Assembly (NCBI RefSeq): GCF_900109525.1
Contig: NZ_FOAN01000008.1
Location: forward strand, 124,001 to 188,000
Source of the DNA: Allobosea lupini
GTDB taxonomy: Bacteria; Pseudomonadota; Alphaproteobacteria; Rhizobiales; Beijerinckiaceae
Direction: 5' to 3'
DNA: 64,000 bases
This document shows, piece after piece, positions 34,532 to 41,741 of the stretch. A program made the position numbers and the translations under genes. Positions within the stretch are counted from its first letter, which is position 1; each line of letters begins with the position of its first letter. Under the pieces are notes generated by a model that had not been told where the DNA came from, did no database searches, and was given only the letters and a program-made list of their open reading frames with translations.

Positions 34532-34768
34532 ATGTATATCCCAACTTTTCGCTTCCCTGGCGTCCTCCATTCCCAAGAATTATTGGTCGCGGAGGCGATC
34601 CAGGCGCCCGCCTTTGTTTTTTTGAGCGCGAACGGCGACATTTCTGGCGGTGATTTGGAGGCCGCCAGGGCGAAGCTCGGGGCCATCGTCCTGCGCCTGA
34701 TGCTGGACCGCACGCAGTCGATCGACGATTTATCGGCCGCGGCTATCGCCGCGTTCAACGCTGGCTAA
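34532..34768 (+). CDS. Small hypothetical protein
   Basis: 78 residues, MYIPTFRFPGVLHSQELLVA, then AIQAPAFVFLSANGDISGGD and a helical C-terminus LGAIVLRLMLDRTQSIDDLS. The frame is clean and the composition ordinary, but no family is recognised. It precedes the transglutaminase-like gene on the same strand. Confidence 0.45.
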   Translation: MYIPTFRFPGVLHSQELLVAEAIQAPAFVFLSANGDISGGDLEAARAKLGAIVLRLMLDRTQSIDDLSAAAIAAFNAG

Positions 34769-34835
34769 GAACTCGTCGGCCCCTCGCCGACCAGAGATTG
34801 CGGCCTTGCTGCCTCTATCTTCAGCACGCCGCGCA

Positions 34836-34860
34836 GGAACTCAATCAAGCCACGGATGTT
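34836..34860 (+). promoter_or_regulatory. Possible EcfG-type promoter of the transglutaminase-like gene
   Basis: GGAAC at 34836-34840, 16 bases, TGTT at 34857-34860, 31 bp before ATG 34891. One base off consensus. Confidence 0.5.
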
Positions 34861-34890
34861 GCGTTTTCGTCATCGAAAGGGGGCAGCGCC

Positions 34891-35736
34891 ATGCACATTC
34901 GGGTCGGCTATCGCATTGAAATCGTCACCGCCCAGCCTACTCCCGCCATCCTCTTGCTCGACCCTCACCCGAGCCGCGACGCTGATCTCGTTCAGGAGCG
35001 GGGACCAAGCATCTCGGCGTTGAGCACAGGCGCACCCATTATCGCATCACACTACACGGACGGGTTCGGCAATCGCTGCAGGCGGCTTGAGGTGCCGGCT
35101 GGCGGAGCGGCTTTCTCGCATGATGCAGTCGTCCGCGACCCCGGTGTGCCCGACCAATGGGACAAGGCCGCGCAGGAGATCTGGCCGGCGGACCTGCCGC
35201 CTGACGTCCTCCAATACACATTGTCCAGCAGGTATTGCGAGGTCGACGAGCTCTCGGGCGCCGCCTGGAGCTTGTTTGGAAACTTCGCGCCCGGCTGGAA
35301 CCGGGTCCAGCAGATCTGCAACTTCGTCAACGCGCAGATCCGGTTCGACTATCAGTTCGCGCGCAACACGCGGACCGCGATGCAGGCGATGAACGAGCGC
35401 GTAGGCGTCTGCCGCGACTTCACCCATCTCGCCATCGCGCTCTGCCGCTGCATGAACATTCCGGCGCGGTATTGCAACGGCTTCCTTGGTGACATCGGCG
35501 TTCCGCCCGATCCTGCCCCGATGGACTACAACGCCTGGTTCGAGGCCTATCTCGGCGGACGCTGGTATACCTTCGATGCTCGCCACAACGTGCCCCGGAT
35601 CGGGCGTGTGCTGGTTGCGCGCGGCCGGGATGCGGCCGACATCCCGATGATCCACACCTTCGGGCCGCACATCCTGCAGGAGTTCGAGATCATCACAGAA
35701 GAGATATTGCCGACCTCCGCCGCGGATGCAGCGTAA
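34891..35736 (+). CDS. Transglutaminase-like cysteine peptidase-fold protein
   Basis: About 281 residues from ATG 34891 behind AAAGGGGG. The N-terminal beta domain (MHIRVGYRIEIVTAQPTPAI) leads to the core WNRVQQICNFVNAQIRFDYQ, the nucleophile motif NERVGVCRDFTHLAIALCRC and IPARYCNGFLGDI. The Asp region is YTFDARHNVPRIGR. The place that often holds the catalytic His in the transglutaminase fold reads MDYNAWFEAYLGG, with Asn before AWFEA. Whether that removes activity is unknown. No signal peptide is seen. Such genes are common in Rhizobiales stress regions. Confidence 0.82.
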   Translation: MHIRVGYRIEIVTAQPTPAILLLDPHPSRDADLVQERGPSISALSTGAPIIASHYTDGFGNRCRRLEVPAGGAAFSHDAVVRDPGVPDQWDKAAQEIWPADLPPDVLQYTLSSRYCEVDELSGAAWSLFGNFAPGWNRVQQICNFVNAQIRFDYQFARNTRTAMQAMNERVGVCRDFTHLAIALCRCMNIPARYCNGFLGDIGVPPDPAPMDYNAWFEAYLGGRWYTFDARHNVPRIGRVLVARGRDAADIPMIHTFGPHILQEFEIITEEILPTSAADAA

Positions 35737-35831
35737 GTCTTTGTGTCAGCGAGCCATATCGGCTTCTCGTGCGGCTTTTCGATTAGCCTCGCTATCCCCA
35801 TGAAGGCCTTGTCGCAGGTCATCTTCGGCGC

Positions 35832-35856
35832 GGAACAACGGCCATATGGCGACGTT
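35832..35856 (+). promoter_or_regulatory. EcfG-type promoter of the PRC-barrel gene
   Basis: GGAAC at 35832-35836, 16 bases, CGTT at 35853-35856: an exact consensus match 37 bp before ATG 35893. Confidence 0.75.
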
Positions 35857-35892
35857 GATCCGGCGGCTGGGTCATCTGGTTTTGGAGAATAC

Positions 35893-36297
35893 ATGATGCG
35901 CAAATTGATCGTCGCCTTTGCCGTTGCCACGTCGTTCGTTGGAGCGACCGCGCTGCAGGCGCAGACCGCGACGACTGCCACGCGCGAGGTTTACGTCAAG
36001 GCGCAGCCGACCGACGTTCTGAGCAGCAATCTGATCGGTCTCAACGTCCAGAACAACGCCAAGGAGACTGTCGGCGAGATCAAGGATCTCGTCGTCTCGA
36101 ACGGTACCCTGTCGGGCCTGATCCTCTCGGTAGGCGGCTTCCTGGGTATCGGCGAGCGCCACGTCGTGGTGACGCCGTCCGCGGTGAACGTCGTCTACTC
36201 CGAGAATGACAAGAAATGGTCTGCGACCATGGACACGACGAAGGACGCCCTGAAGGCAGCGCCGGAGTTTAAGTACGAGGGCCGCTGGAGCAAGTAA
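35893..36297 (+). CDS. Secreted PRC-barrel domain protein
   Basis: 134 residues from ATG 35893 behind GGAG. The Sec signal is MMRKLIVAFAVATSFVGATA with LQAQ before the mature part. The PRC barrel follows: LSSNLIGLNVQNNAKETVGE, IKDLVVSNGTLSGLILSVGG, FLGIGERHVVVTPSAVNVVY. The domain occurs in periplasmic or surface proteins of alphaproteobacteria, often under general-stress control, in line with the exact EcfG-type promoter upstream. The molecular role is unknown. Confidence 0.85.
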   Translation: MMRKLIVAFAVATSFVGATALQAQTATTATREVYVKAQPTDVLSSNLIGLNVQNNAKETVGEIKDLVVSNGTLSGLILSVGGFLGIGERHVVVTPSAVNVVYSENDKKWSATMDTTKDALKAAPEFKYEGRWSK

Positions 36298-36540
36298 TCT
36301 CTCGGTCACACTTAAGCGGCCTCGCTAAAGATCAATGGCTGAGCGGCAGTGACATGCAAGCTCATGCGGCGGCGGGGCCGCTGAAGCGGAGGCTCGAGGG
36401 CTCGTGGCGTTCAGGCTCCCGGAGAGACGGTCTTACAGCCTGTTGGCGAGCGGCGATACAGAGGCGCGCCCGGGTCTCGCTTCTGAGGTCGGCACACCCT
36501 TGCTCCCGCTCGTTCTTATTCCTCGTAGAGGAGCAGCTTA

Positions 36541-36840
36541 ATGGCACATACGAGGCAGAGCCGGATTGCCGAAACGGATCTGATTGGAGTCGCTCTTGAA
36601 GGGGCCACAGTCTACGGCCCCGGCGAGGAGAAGATCGGTTCGATCTCGGATGTGCATGGCGAAGGCCGAGGCGCCTTGGCTGTTGTGGAAGTGGGCGGTT
36701 TCCTCGGTTTCGGCGCCATGCCCGTCGCACTGCAAATGGACGAACTCGTATTCAAGCGTGACGAGGGCGGAAACGTCCATGCCGTAACGAGCTGGACGAA
36801 GGGTCAGCTCACGGCCGTGCCGGAGCGCACCGGCCCATAA
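36541..36840 (+). CDS. PRC-barrel domain protein without signal peptide
   Basis: 99 residues with a single PRC barrel: ETDLIGVALEGATVYGPGEE, KIGSISDVHGEGRGALAVVE and VGGFLGFGAMPVALQMDELV. There is no signal peptide, so it should be cytoplasmic. GAGGAG lies a few bases before ATG. A strong terminator follows 26 bp after the stop. It shares the G-G-F-L-G-x-G core with the secreted paralogue upstream. Confidence 0.82.
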   Translation: MAHTRQSRIAETDLIGVALEGATVYGPGEEKIGSISDVHGEGRGALAVVEVGGFLGFGAMPVALQMDELVFKRDEGGNVHAVTSWTKGQLTAVPERTGP

Positions 36841-36866
36841 GCCGCAATTTACCGTGGCAGCTCACA

Positions 36867-36898
36867 CCCGGACCCGCTTCGCGGGACCGGGCCTTTTT
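36867..36898 (+). terminator. Rho-independent terminator
   Basis: CCCGGACCCGC, loop TTC, GCGGGACCGGG, then CCTTTTT. A long GC stem with T-run right after the PRC-barrel gene. Confidence 0.9.
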
Positions 36899-37153
36899 CG
36901 TGGCAGGCATCGCCGAGGTTATACTGCTCGATTCTGGCTGACTAACGGCGCCACGGCCACGTCCCGGCGCTGCTATTTGATGCTGTGGCCTTCGCTCCCC
37001 TGATTGTCATAGAGCATCGCACGCAGCCGTTCCGGCGCCAGGCCGGCCGATAGGCAACGTCGCCCGCTTGTTTTCATTCATGCGAACAGGTCGAAACCTC
37101 GCGGCCGGCGAGGCGAGAAAAAGCCATCCCGTGATAGTCGAGGTCGTGGGTCG

Positions 37154-37408
37154 TCACAGCTCGCACCGGTTCAGTGTTCGCCCGGTCGATTCGATCTCAA
37201 ACAGGCAGTCGTCAATGAGGCGCACCGGAGTCCCGTCTTCAAGCGTGTAGTGGGTGATCTGGAGGTCCGGAAAAGTCCTGTAGATCAAAACGGTGTAGCT
37301 GTTCCCGTCTTCATCCTGGCATAGCTCGCGGTAGAGTTCACGCCGTCCAGAGGGCCCCGTAATGGCTACCGCGTTGCTTACCGGCGAGGATTTTGGCTGG
37401 GGACGCAT
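37154..37408 (-). CDS. Conserved hypothetical protein, 84 residues (copy 2)
   Basis: Blocks ELYRELCQDEDGNSYTVLIY, LEDGTPVRLIDDCLFEIEST and GRTLNRCEL match the protein at 29356-29610, while the N-terminal 20 residues differ. The gene is in the opposite orientation. An exact EcfG-type promoter lies 26 bp upstream. The function is unknown. Confidence 0.72.
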   Translation of the reverse strand: MRPQPKSSPVSNAVAITGPSGRRELYRELCQDEDGNSYTVLIYRTFPDLQITHYTLEDGTPVRLIDDCLFEIESTGRTLNRCEL

Positions 37409-37433
37409 GACAATCTCCTGGGGCTAGGCCGTG

Positions 37434-37458
37434 AACGGTCGAGGTGACGTACGGTTCC
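37434..37458 (-). promoter_or_regulatory. EcfG-type promoter of the 84-residue gene copy 2
   Basis: On the minus strand GGAAC, 16 bases, CGTT, exact consensus, with the -10 element 26 bp from the start at 37408. Confidence 0.75.
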
Positions 37459-37774
37459 AAAGGTCACAGCTCCGGGTGATCGCCGGCAGCCCAGCAAATC
37501 GCGAAAGAGGTGTTGTCCATATCTTTGGAAATGACGAGATCTATGGCTATCGCCTTTAATGACGCTGAGCAGAACAGCTTAAAATCGACGGTGTTCTTTA
37601 ATCTGCACGCTTGGCGTGCAAGCTGATTGGGGCGAAGGTGAGCGCGCCGTGACGCTGAGCCAGCAGCTTTAGTGCGCTCCGGAGGTGGCGCCCGGTCGAA
37701 GTCTTGTTAGCCGACCAATCTGTGAATTTGAGAGCCGATTAGCCTGGCCGGCGCGGGCACCCCCGCGCTCTGCT
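37459..37774. other. Intergenic gap
   Basis: No gene is visible. A short perfect hairpin TGCACGC-TTG-GCGTGCA lies at 37604-37620 but lacks a T-run. Confidence 0.45.
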
Positions 37775-38575
37775 TCAGCGCAGCGACTTGTCAGCCTGTA
37801 GGCTCTTCTTCAGGGCCTCGAACAGGTTGACAACATTGCCCGGCCGCCCCTTGTCTGCTGCCCCGGTCGCCGTCTTGCGCGCGCCCTTGCGTTTCTTCGA
37901 CGCGATCAGCTTCAGAAGGTGCTCCTGGACAGGGTCCTTTACCATCTCGGGTGACCAGTCCTTGGTCTTTGCCTCGATGAATCTCTGCGCCAGGTCGAGC
38001 AGTTCGGGCTCTGGCTTATCCTTATCGATGTCGGCGAAGTAGGCTTTCGCATCGCGAACCTCGTCGCCATAGCGCAGGGTCCAGAGCACGATGCCCTTGT
38101 CGCGCGGCTCCAGCATGACGGCGCGCTCGCGCCGATAGAGGACGACGCGGGAGACGCCGACCATCTTCGTTGCAGCCATCGCGTCGCGGATCACGGAGAA
38201 TGCCTCCTCGCCGACCTCGTCGGCAGGCACCAGGTAGTGCGGGCTGTCGAGATAGATCCAGGGAATTGAGTCTCGCGGCACGAAGGCGTCGATGTCGATC
38301 GTTCGAACAGTGTCCAGCCTCACGGCCTTGAGCTCCTCGTCTTCGATCACGACGAGCCGTCCGGCTTCGGCCTCATAACCCTTCGCCTGGTCGTCGGCAT
38401 CGACTGGCTTGCCCGTCTCAGCGTCGACATAGCGGCTGACCACGCGATTGCCTGTCTCGCGATTGAGCGTGTGAAAGCGGACCTTTTCGCTCTCGGATGT
38501 CGCCGGGCTCATGGCGACGGGGCAGGTGACCAGCGAGAGCTTGAGGTAGCCCTTCCAATAGGTGCGGGCTGGCAT
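37775..38575 (-). CDS. ku: Ku protein (non-homologous end joining), copy 1
   Basis: 266 residues from ATG 38575 (MPARTYWKGYLKLSLVTCPV), the usual bacterial Ku opening. Further markers are VRFHTLNRETGNRVVSRYVD, KGYEAEAGRLVVIEDEEL, IDAFVPRDSIPWIYLDSPHY and VLYRRERAVMLEPRDKGIVL. The C-terminus is Lys-rich and ends VVNLFEALKKSLQADKSLR, a typical ligase-interaction and DNA-binding tail. Ku homodimers or heterodimers ring DNA ends and recruit LigD. It is divergent from a second ku gene; both have EcfG-like promoter candidates. Confidence 0.93.
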   Translation of the reverse strand: MPARTYWKGYLKLSLVTCPVAMSPATSESEKVRFHTLNRETGNRVVSRYVDAETGKPVDADDQAKGYEAEAGRLVVIEDEELKAVRLDTVRTIDIDAFVPRDSIPWIYLDSPHYLVPADEVGEEAFSVIRDAMAATKMVGVSRVVLYRRERAVMLEPRDKGIVLWTLRYGDEVRDAKAYFADIDKDKPEPELLDLAQRFIEAKTKDWSPEMVKDPVQEHLLKLIASKKRKGARKTATGAADKGRPGNVVNLFEALKKSLQADKSLR

Positions 38576-38609
38576 GACGACGCAACTCCACGAACGCAAC
38601 TGCCGACTC

Positions 38610-38634
38610 AATGCGGATTGGTCGATTCAGTTCC
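38610..38634 (-). promoter_or_regulatory. Possible EcfG-type promoter of ku copy 1
   Basis: On the minus strand GGAAC, 16 bases, CATT. One base from consensus. The element pair lies back-to-back with a same-type site for the other ku gene. Confidence 0.45.
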
Positions 38635-38643
38635 GAGGCGGCC

Positions 38644-38668
38644 GGAACCTGCCGCCTCGCCCGGCATT
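38644..38668 (+). promoter_or_regulatory. Possible EcfG-type promoter of ku copy 2
   Basis: GGAAC at 38644-38648, 16 bases, CATT at 38665-38668, 35 bp before ATG 38703. It mirrors the site of ku copy 1 with the same -10 variant. Confidence 0.45.
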
Positions 38669-38702
38669 GAATCGCTGGTGTGTTGCGTTGGGAGTTGGTG
38701 CC

Positions 38703-39524
38703 ATGGTCTCGCCGCGGGCAAATTGGAGGGGCTATCTGAAGTTCGGCGAGATCAGTTGCTCGGTCGCGCTCTACACCGGCGCCAGCACCTCCGAACGCAT
38801 CGCTTTCCATACGGTCAACCGCGATACCGGACATCGCGTCCGGCGCGAGTTCATCGACCCGGTCACTGAAGAGCCGGTCGACCGCGAGCACCAGATCAAG
38901 GGCTTCGAGATCGACACGGACCGCTATGTCGAAATCGAGGCGGACGAAGTCGCTCAGGCCGTTCCGGAGAGCAAGAAGCTTCTGGCGGTGCAGGCTTTCA
39001 TCCCGTGCGGCGAGATCGACACCGTCTTCTTCGACAAGCCTTACTACCTCGCGCCCTCCGGCAAGATTGCCGATGACGCCTTCGCCGTGATCCGTGAGGC
39101 ACTGCGCGCCAGCAAGGTTGGGGCGCTGGCGCATGCGGTGCTATTCCGGCGCTATCGCGCGCTGATGATCCGTGCGCAGGGGCTCGGCCTCGTCGCGCAT
39201 ACGCTCAACTTCGACTACGAGGTCCGGCCCGCGGCAGAGGCCTTCGACGGCATACCCAAGCGCAAAGTCCAGAAGGAAATGCTGGATCTCGCCAAGCACA
39301 TCATCGATACCAAGAAGGGGGAGTTTGACCCAGCCAAGTTCGATGACCGTTACGAGGCGGCCGTCGCGGAACTGGTCAAGGCCAAGCTCGCCGGCAAGCC
39401 GGTCAAGGTTGCGAAAAAGGCCAAGGCGCCGAAGCCCGTCGACCTGCTGGAAGCGCTGCGCGCGAGCGTCGGTGGGAGCGAGCCCAAGGCAGCGAAGCGC
39501 AAGCCGGTGAAGAAGGCGGCGTAG
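38703..39524 (+). CDS. ku: Ku protein, copy 2
   Basis: 273 residues from ATG 38703 (MVSPRANWRGYLKFGEISCS); upstream in-frame codons overlap the divergent promoter region and look non-coding. It has IAFHTVNRDTGHRVRREFID, KGFEIDTDRYVEIEADEV, VQAFIPCGEIDTVFFDKPYY and VLFRRYRALMIRAQGLGLVA. The tail is rich in Lys and Ala (KPVKVAKKAKAPK) with VDLLEALRASVG. It differs clearly from copy 1, so a heterodimer is plausible, as described for rhizobia with several Ku genes. The exonuclease gene follows without a gap. Confidence 0.93.
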   Translation: MVSPRANWRGYLKFGEISCSVALYTGASTSERIAFHTVNRDTGHRVRREFIDPVTEEPVDREHQIKGFEIDTDRYVEIEADEVAQAVPESKKLLAVQAFIPCGEIDTVFFDKPYYLAPSGKIADDAFAVIREALRASKVGALAHAVLFRRYRALMIRAQGLGLVAHTLNFDYEVRPAAEAFDGIPKRKVQKEMLDLAKHIIDTKKGEFDPAKFDDRYEAAVAELVKAKLAGKPVKVAKKAKAPKPVDLLEALRASVGGSEPKAAKRKPVKKAA

Positions 39525-40316
39525 GTGGCGCGAGCGAGGCGGCTTCGGGTCGCGACGTTCAACATCAACAACATCAACAAGCGGCTGCCAAACCTACTCG
39601 CCTGGCTCGATGCGACGCAGCCCGATATCGTCGCGCTACAGGAGCTGAAGGCAAAGGACTCTGCCTTTCCTCTCGCTGCGGTGGAGGCGGCCGGCTACGG
39701 GGCCGTCTGGCAGGGGGAAAAGACCTGGAATGGTGTTGCCCTGTTGGCGCGTGGCGCTGAGCCAGTCATCATACGCCGCCGGCTTCCCGGTGACGACGAG
39801 GACGGCCAAGCTCGATACATCGAGGCAGCCATCGGCGGCATCGTCGTCGCGTCGATCTATGCCCCCAACGGTAATCCGCAACCCGGGCCGAAATTCGCTT
39901 ACAAGCTCGCCTGGATGAAGCGGCTGATCGCGCACGCCGCGGAGTTGAGGGCAGCGGGCGTGCCGGTGATTCTGGCCGGGGATTACAATATCGCTCCGAC
40001 CGAGATCGATATCTACCCGACCAAGTCATGGGATGATGACGCCCTGATCCAGCCGGGGCCGCGGCGGAGTTTTCATCGGCTAGTCAATCAGTGCTGGACG
40101 GATGCGCTCCGGCATCTGCACCCGGACGAGAGGATCTATTCGTTCTGGACCTATTGGCGCGGCCGGTTCGATCGAGACCATGGGTTGAGGCTTGATCACA
40201 TCCTACTGTCTCCCGATCTCGCGGGACGCCTGGAAGACGCCGGCGTCGATCGCGACGCGCGTGGTCGGGACGGTGCGAGCGACCACGCTCCGGTCTGGGC
40301 GCTCTTGGAGCGCTGA
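39525..40316 (+). CDS. xthA: Exodeoxyribonuclease III / AP endonuclease family protein
   Basis: 263 residues from GTG 39525, directly after the ku stop. Endonuclease/exonuclease/phosphatase motifs are complete: RVATFNINNINKRLPNLLAW, IVALQELKAKD with the metal Glu, YIEAAIGGIVVASIYAPNGN, ILAGDYNIAPTEIDIY, FWTYWRGRFDRDHGLRLDHI and the final GASDHAPVWALL with catalytic Asp-His. It removes AP sites and 3' blocks. Coupling to ku suggests end cleaning before end joining. Confidence 0.93.
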   Translation: MARARRLRVATFNINNINKRLPNLLAWLDATQPDIVALQELKAKDSAFPLAAVEAAGYGAVWQGEKTWNGVALLARGAEPVIIRRRLPGDDEDGQARYIEAAIGGIVVASIYAPNGNPQPGPKFAYKLAWMKRLIAHAAELRAAGVPVILAGDYNIAPTEIDIYPTKSWDDDALIQPGPRRSFHRLVNQCWTDALRHLHPDERIYSFWTYWRGRFDRDHGLRLDHILLSPDLAGRLEDAGVDRDARGRDGASDHAPVWALLER

Positions 40317-40591
40317 CGTGGTGCGGAGCGCGATCGCATCGGCGGGAGCTGCCTCGAACAGATCGCCAGGATACTTGGCCTGCCGGCAGGTTTTTTCTTC
40401 GAGGGCATTACTCGCCAATCGGGAGATGCGACCGCAGACGCCGATACCATCTTCACATTCCTGGCGACAGCCGAAGGCGTTCAGCTGATCAAGTGCTTCC
40501 TCCGCATTTCGAACCCGTCTGTCCGCCGAAGCATCCTTATGCTCGTCGAGGACGTCACCGATGGTGAAGAATCCGCTGAGTTGGCAAGCTA
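40317..40591 (+). pseudogene. XRE regulator, 3' remnant
   Basis: The frame reads GGSCLEQIARILGLPAGFFF, then FLATAEGVQLIKCFLRISNP and SVRRSILMLVEDVTDGEE. This is the C-terminal half of alphaproteobacterial XRE repressors; compare LQQIANLLEVEVSLFF and LTSEGVQLNRAFVKIKSGQV in the complete gene at 58772-59182. The helix-turn-helix half and a start codon are missing. Confidence 0.6.
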
Positions 40592-40779
40592 GCAACTGGG
40601 GGGAACGTCAGCGGCATTCGTTATTTGCCGTTTCAAGCTGCCAAACGCGCCAGCACCCCTACGGCCGCGGCGAAATGGATAACTGCAAGCGGGAGCGCCA
40701 GCGAACGCTGGTAGCAAACCAGTGTTGTGTATAGCGGAAACTAAATCAGCAAACTGAGCAATAATACCCAACTGTCGAG

Positions 40780-41237
40780 CTAGGCATAGGCAAGAAGCAT
40801 CGACCACGGAAGCAGGATGCTAGCTGGAACATTTGTGCCATGCCCGGCGCTCATGTTGAAAAGCGATACGAAAATTGCAGACGTGCTTAAGAAAAAGCCA
40901 ATTCCCAGCGGTTTGATTATCTTCACTCGGTGCCGCTGCACAATTCTCGGCGTCGCATACGCGAAATCCAGTAGTAAAACAGTGCCGAGTGATATCCCCG
41001 TCAGAGGACCCGCAATATTTCCTCGCGACGCGAGTTCGCAAGCTATGATCCGATTGCCAGAACGAGCGCAAATACAAGTAACAATGGCCTCATCCACTTG
41101 AATTGGCTAAGGACTGTTGTCACCCAGGTCGTTTGGCTGGCAGCATTGCCGCGGGTCGGCAGGTGACCCAAGCCGACTGCTGTCATCCATAGCCCCACGC
41201 AAAACATGATAAACTCGTCGATGTAAGCTGCGATCAT
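40780..41237 (-). CDS. Two overlapping small membrane-protein frames
   Basis: The upstream frame (41237-41043, 64 residues) encodes MIAAYIDEFIMFCVGLWMTA and WMRPLLLVFALVLAIGS, two membrane segments around a polar loop, and looks complete. A second frame (41097-40780) encodes GPLTGISLGTVLLLDFAYAT, LGIGFFLSTSAIFVSLFNMS and SILLPWSMLLAYA, again membrane-like. They overlap by 55 bp in different frames. They may be two genes or one gene split by a frameshift. I do not recognise a family. Confidence 0.4.
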
Positions 41238-41403
41238 CGCCCGGCATTAAGTTCTCTAGGATTGTCCGCCTTCGACGCACACAAGTAAGAGCCTAAGTCC
41301 GTGAACTGACATTTCGTGGCGGCAGCGGAAACGCCAGCAGCCAGCGTCAGCACATATAAGCGCCGTCGCCCGCCCGGCTCGCTTCTGGAGGAATAGCAGC
41401 GTC

Positions 41404-41510
41404 TCATTTGGCGCGACGTTGCAGTCGCGCTTCCACTCCTCTTGCCAAGTCGACACCACGCGGCCGGCGAGAGGGAGTAGGCTGCGGGCGTGTTGGCGGG
41501 CGCGAACTCG
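41404..41510 (-). pseudogene. Decayed-family copy 2
   Basis: The minus strand encodes VSTWQEEWKRDCNVAPNETL after a Leu/Ala-rich lead, corresponding to the STW-x-EEWK-x-x-CKVA core of the copy near 45.8 kb. The C-terminal YGVQGGEG part is absent. The upstream flank up to 41710 matches 31150-31345 inverted. Confidence 0.4.
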
Positions 41511-41677
41511 ATCGGCCGGGCTCCTTAGGTTGAGCCTCTCCCAACAGCAAGCGGTGACTCGCCAGCGGCAAAGACGCCAGTGAGAGCGACGATCGCTCCT
41601 GACATGCCTGGGCGCCGGTGCCGCGATAGTTGATCGTATCGGCTTTCCCCTTGCCGATATTCATGCGCACTCATCTT

Positions 41678-41710
41678 GCCTGGCTCCGCTTCGGCGGGGC
41701 CGGGCTTTTT
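41678..41710 (+). terminator. Terminator-like palindrome in a dispersed repeat
   Basis: GCCTGGCTCCGC, loop TTCG, GCGGGGCCGGGC and TTTTT. The flanks 41625-41677 match the inverted sequence next to 31180. Which plus-strand transcript it would end is not clear. Confidence 0.55.
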
Positions 41711-41741
41711 CATATTTTTAGCGGGCGCGAGCGCCGATAGC

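Noticed and set aside
37604-37620. Perfect hairpin as a terminator
   Set aside because: No T-run follows on either strand and no gene ends nearby.
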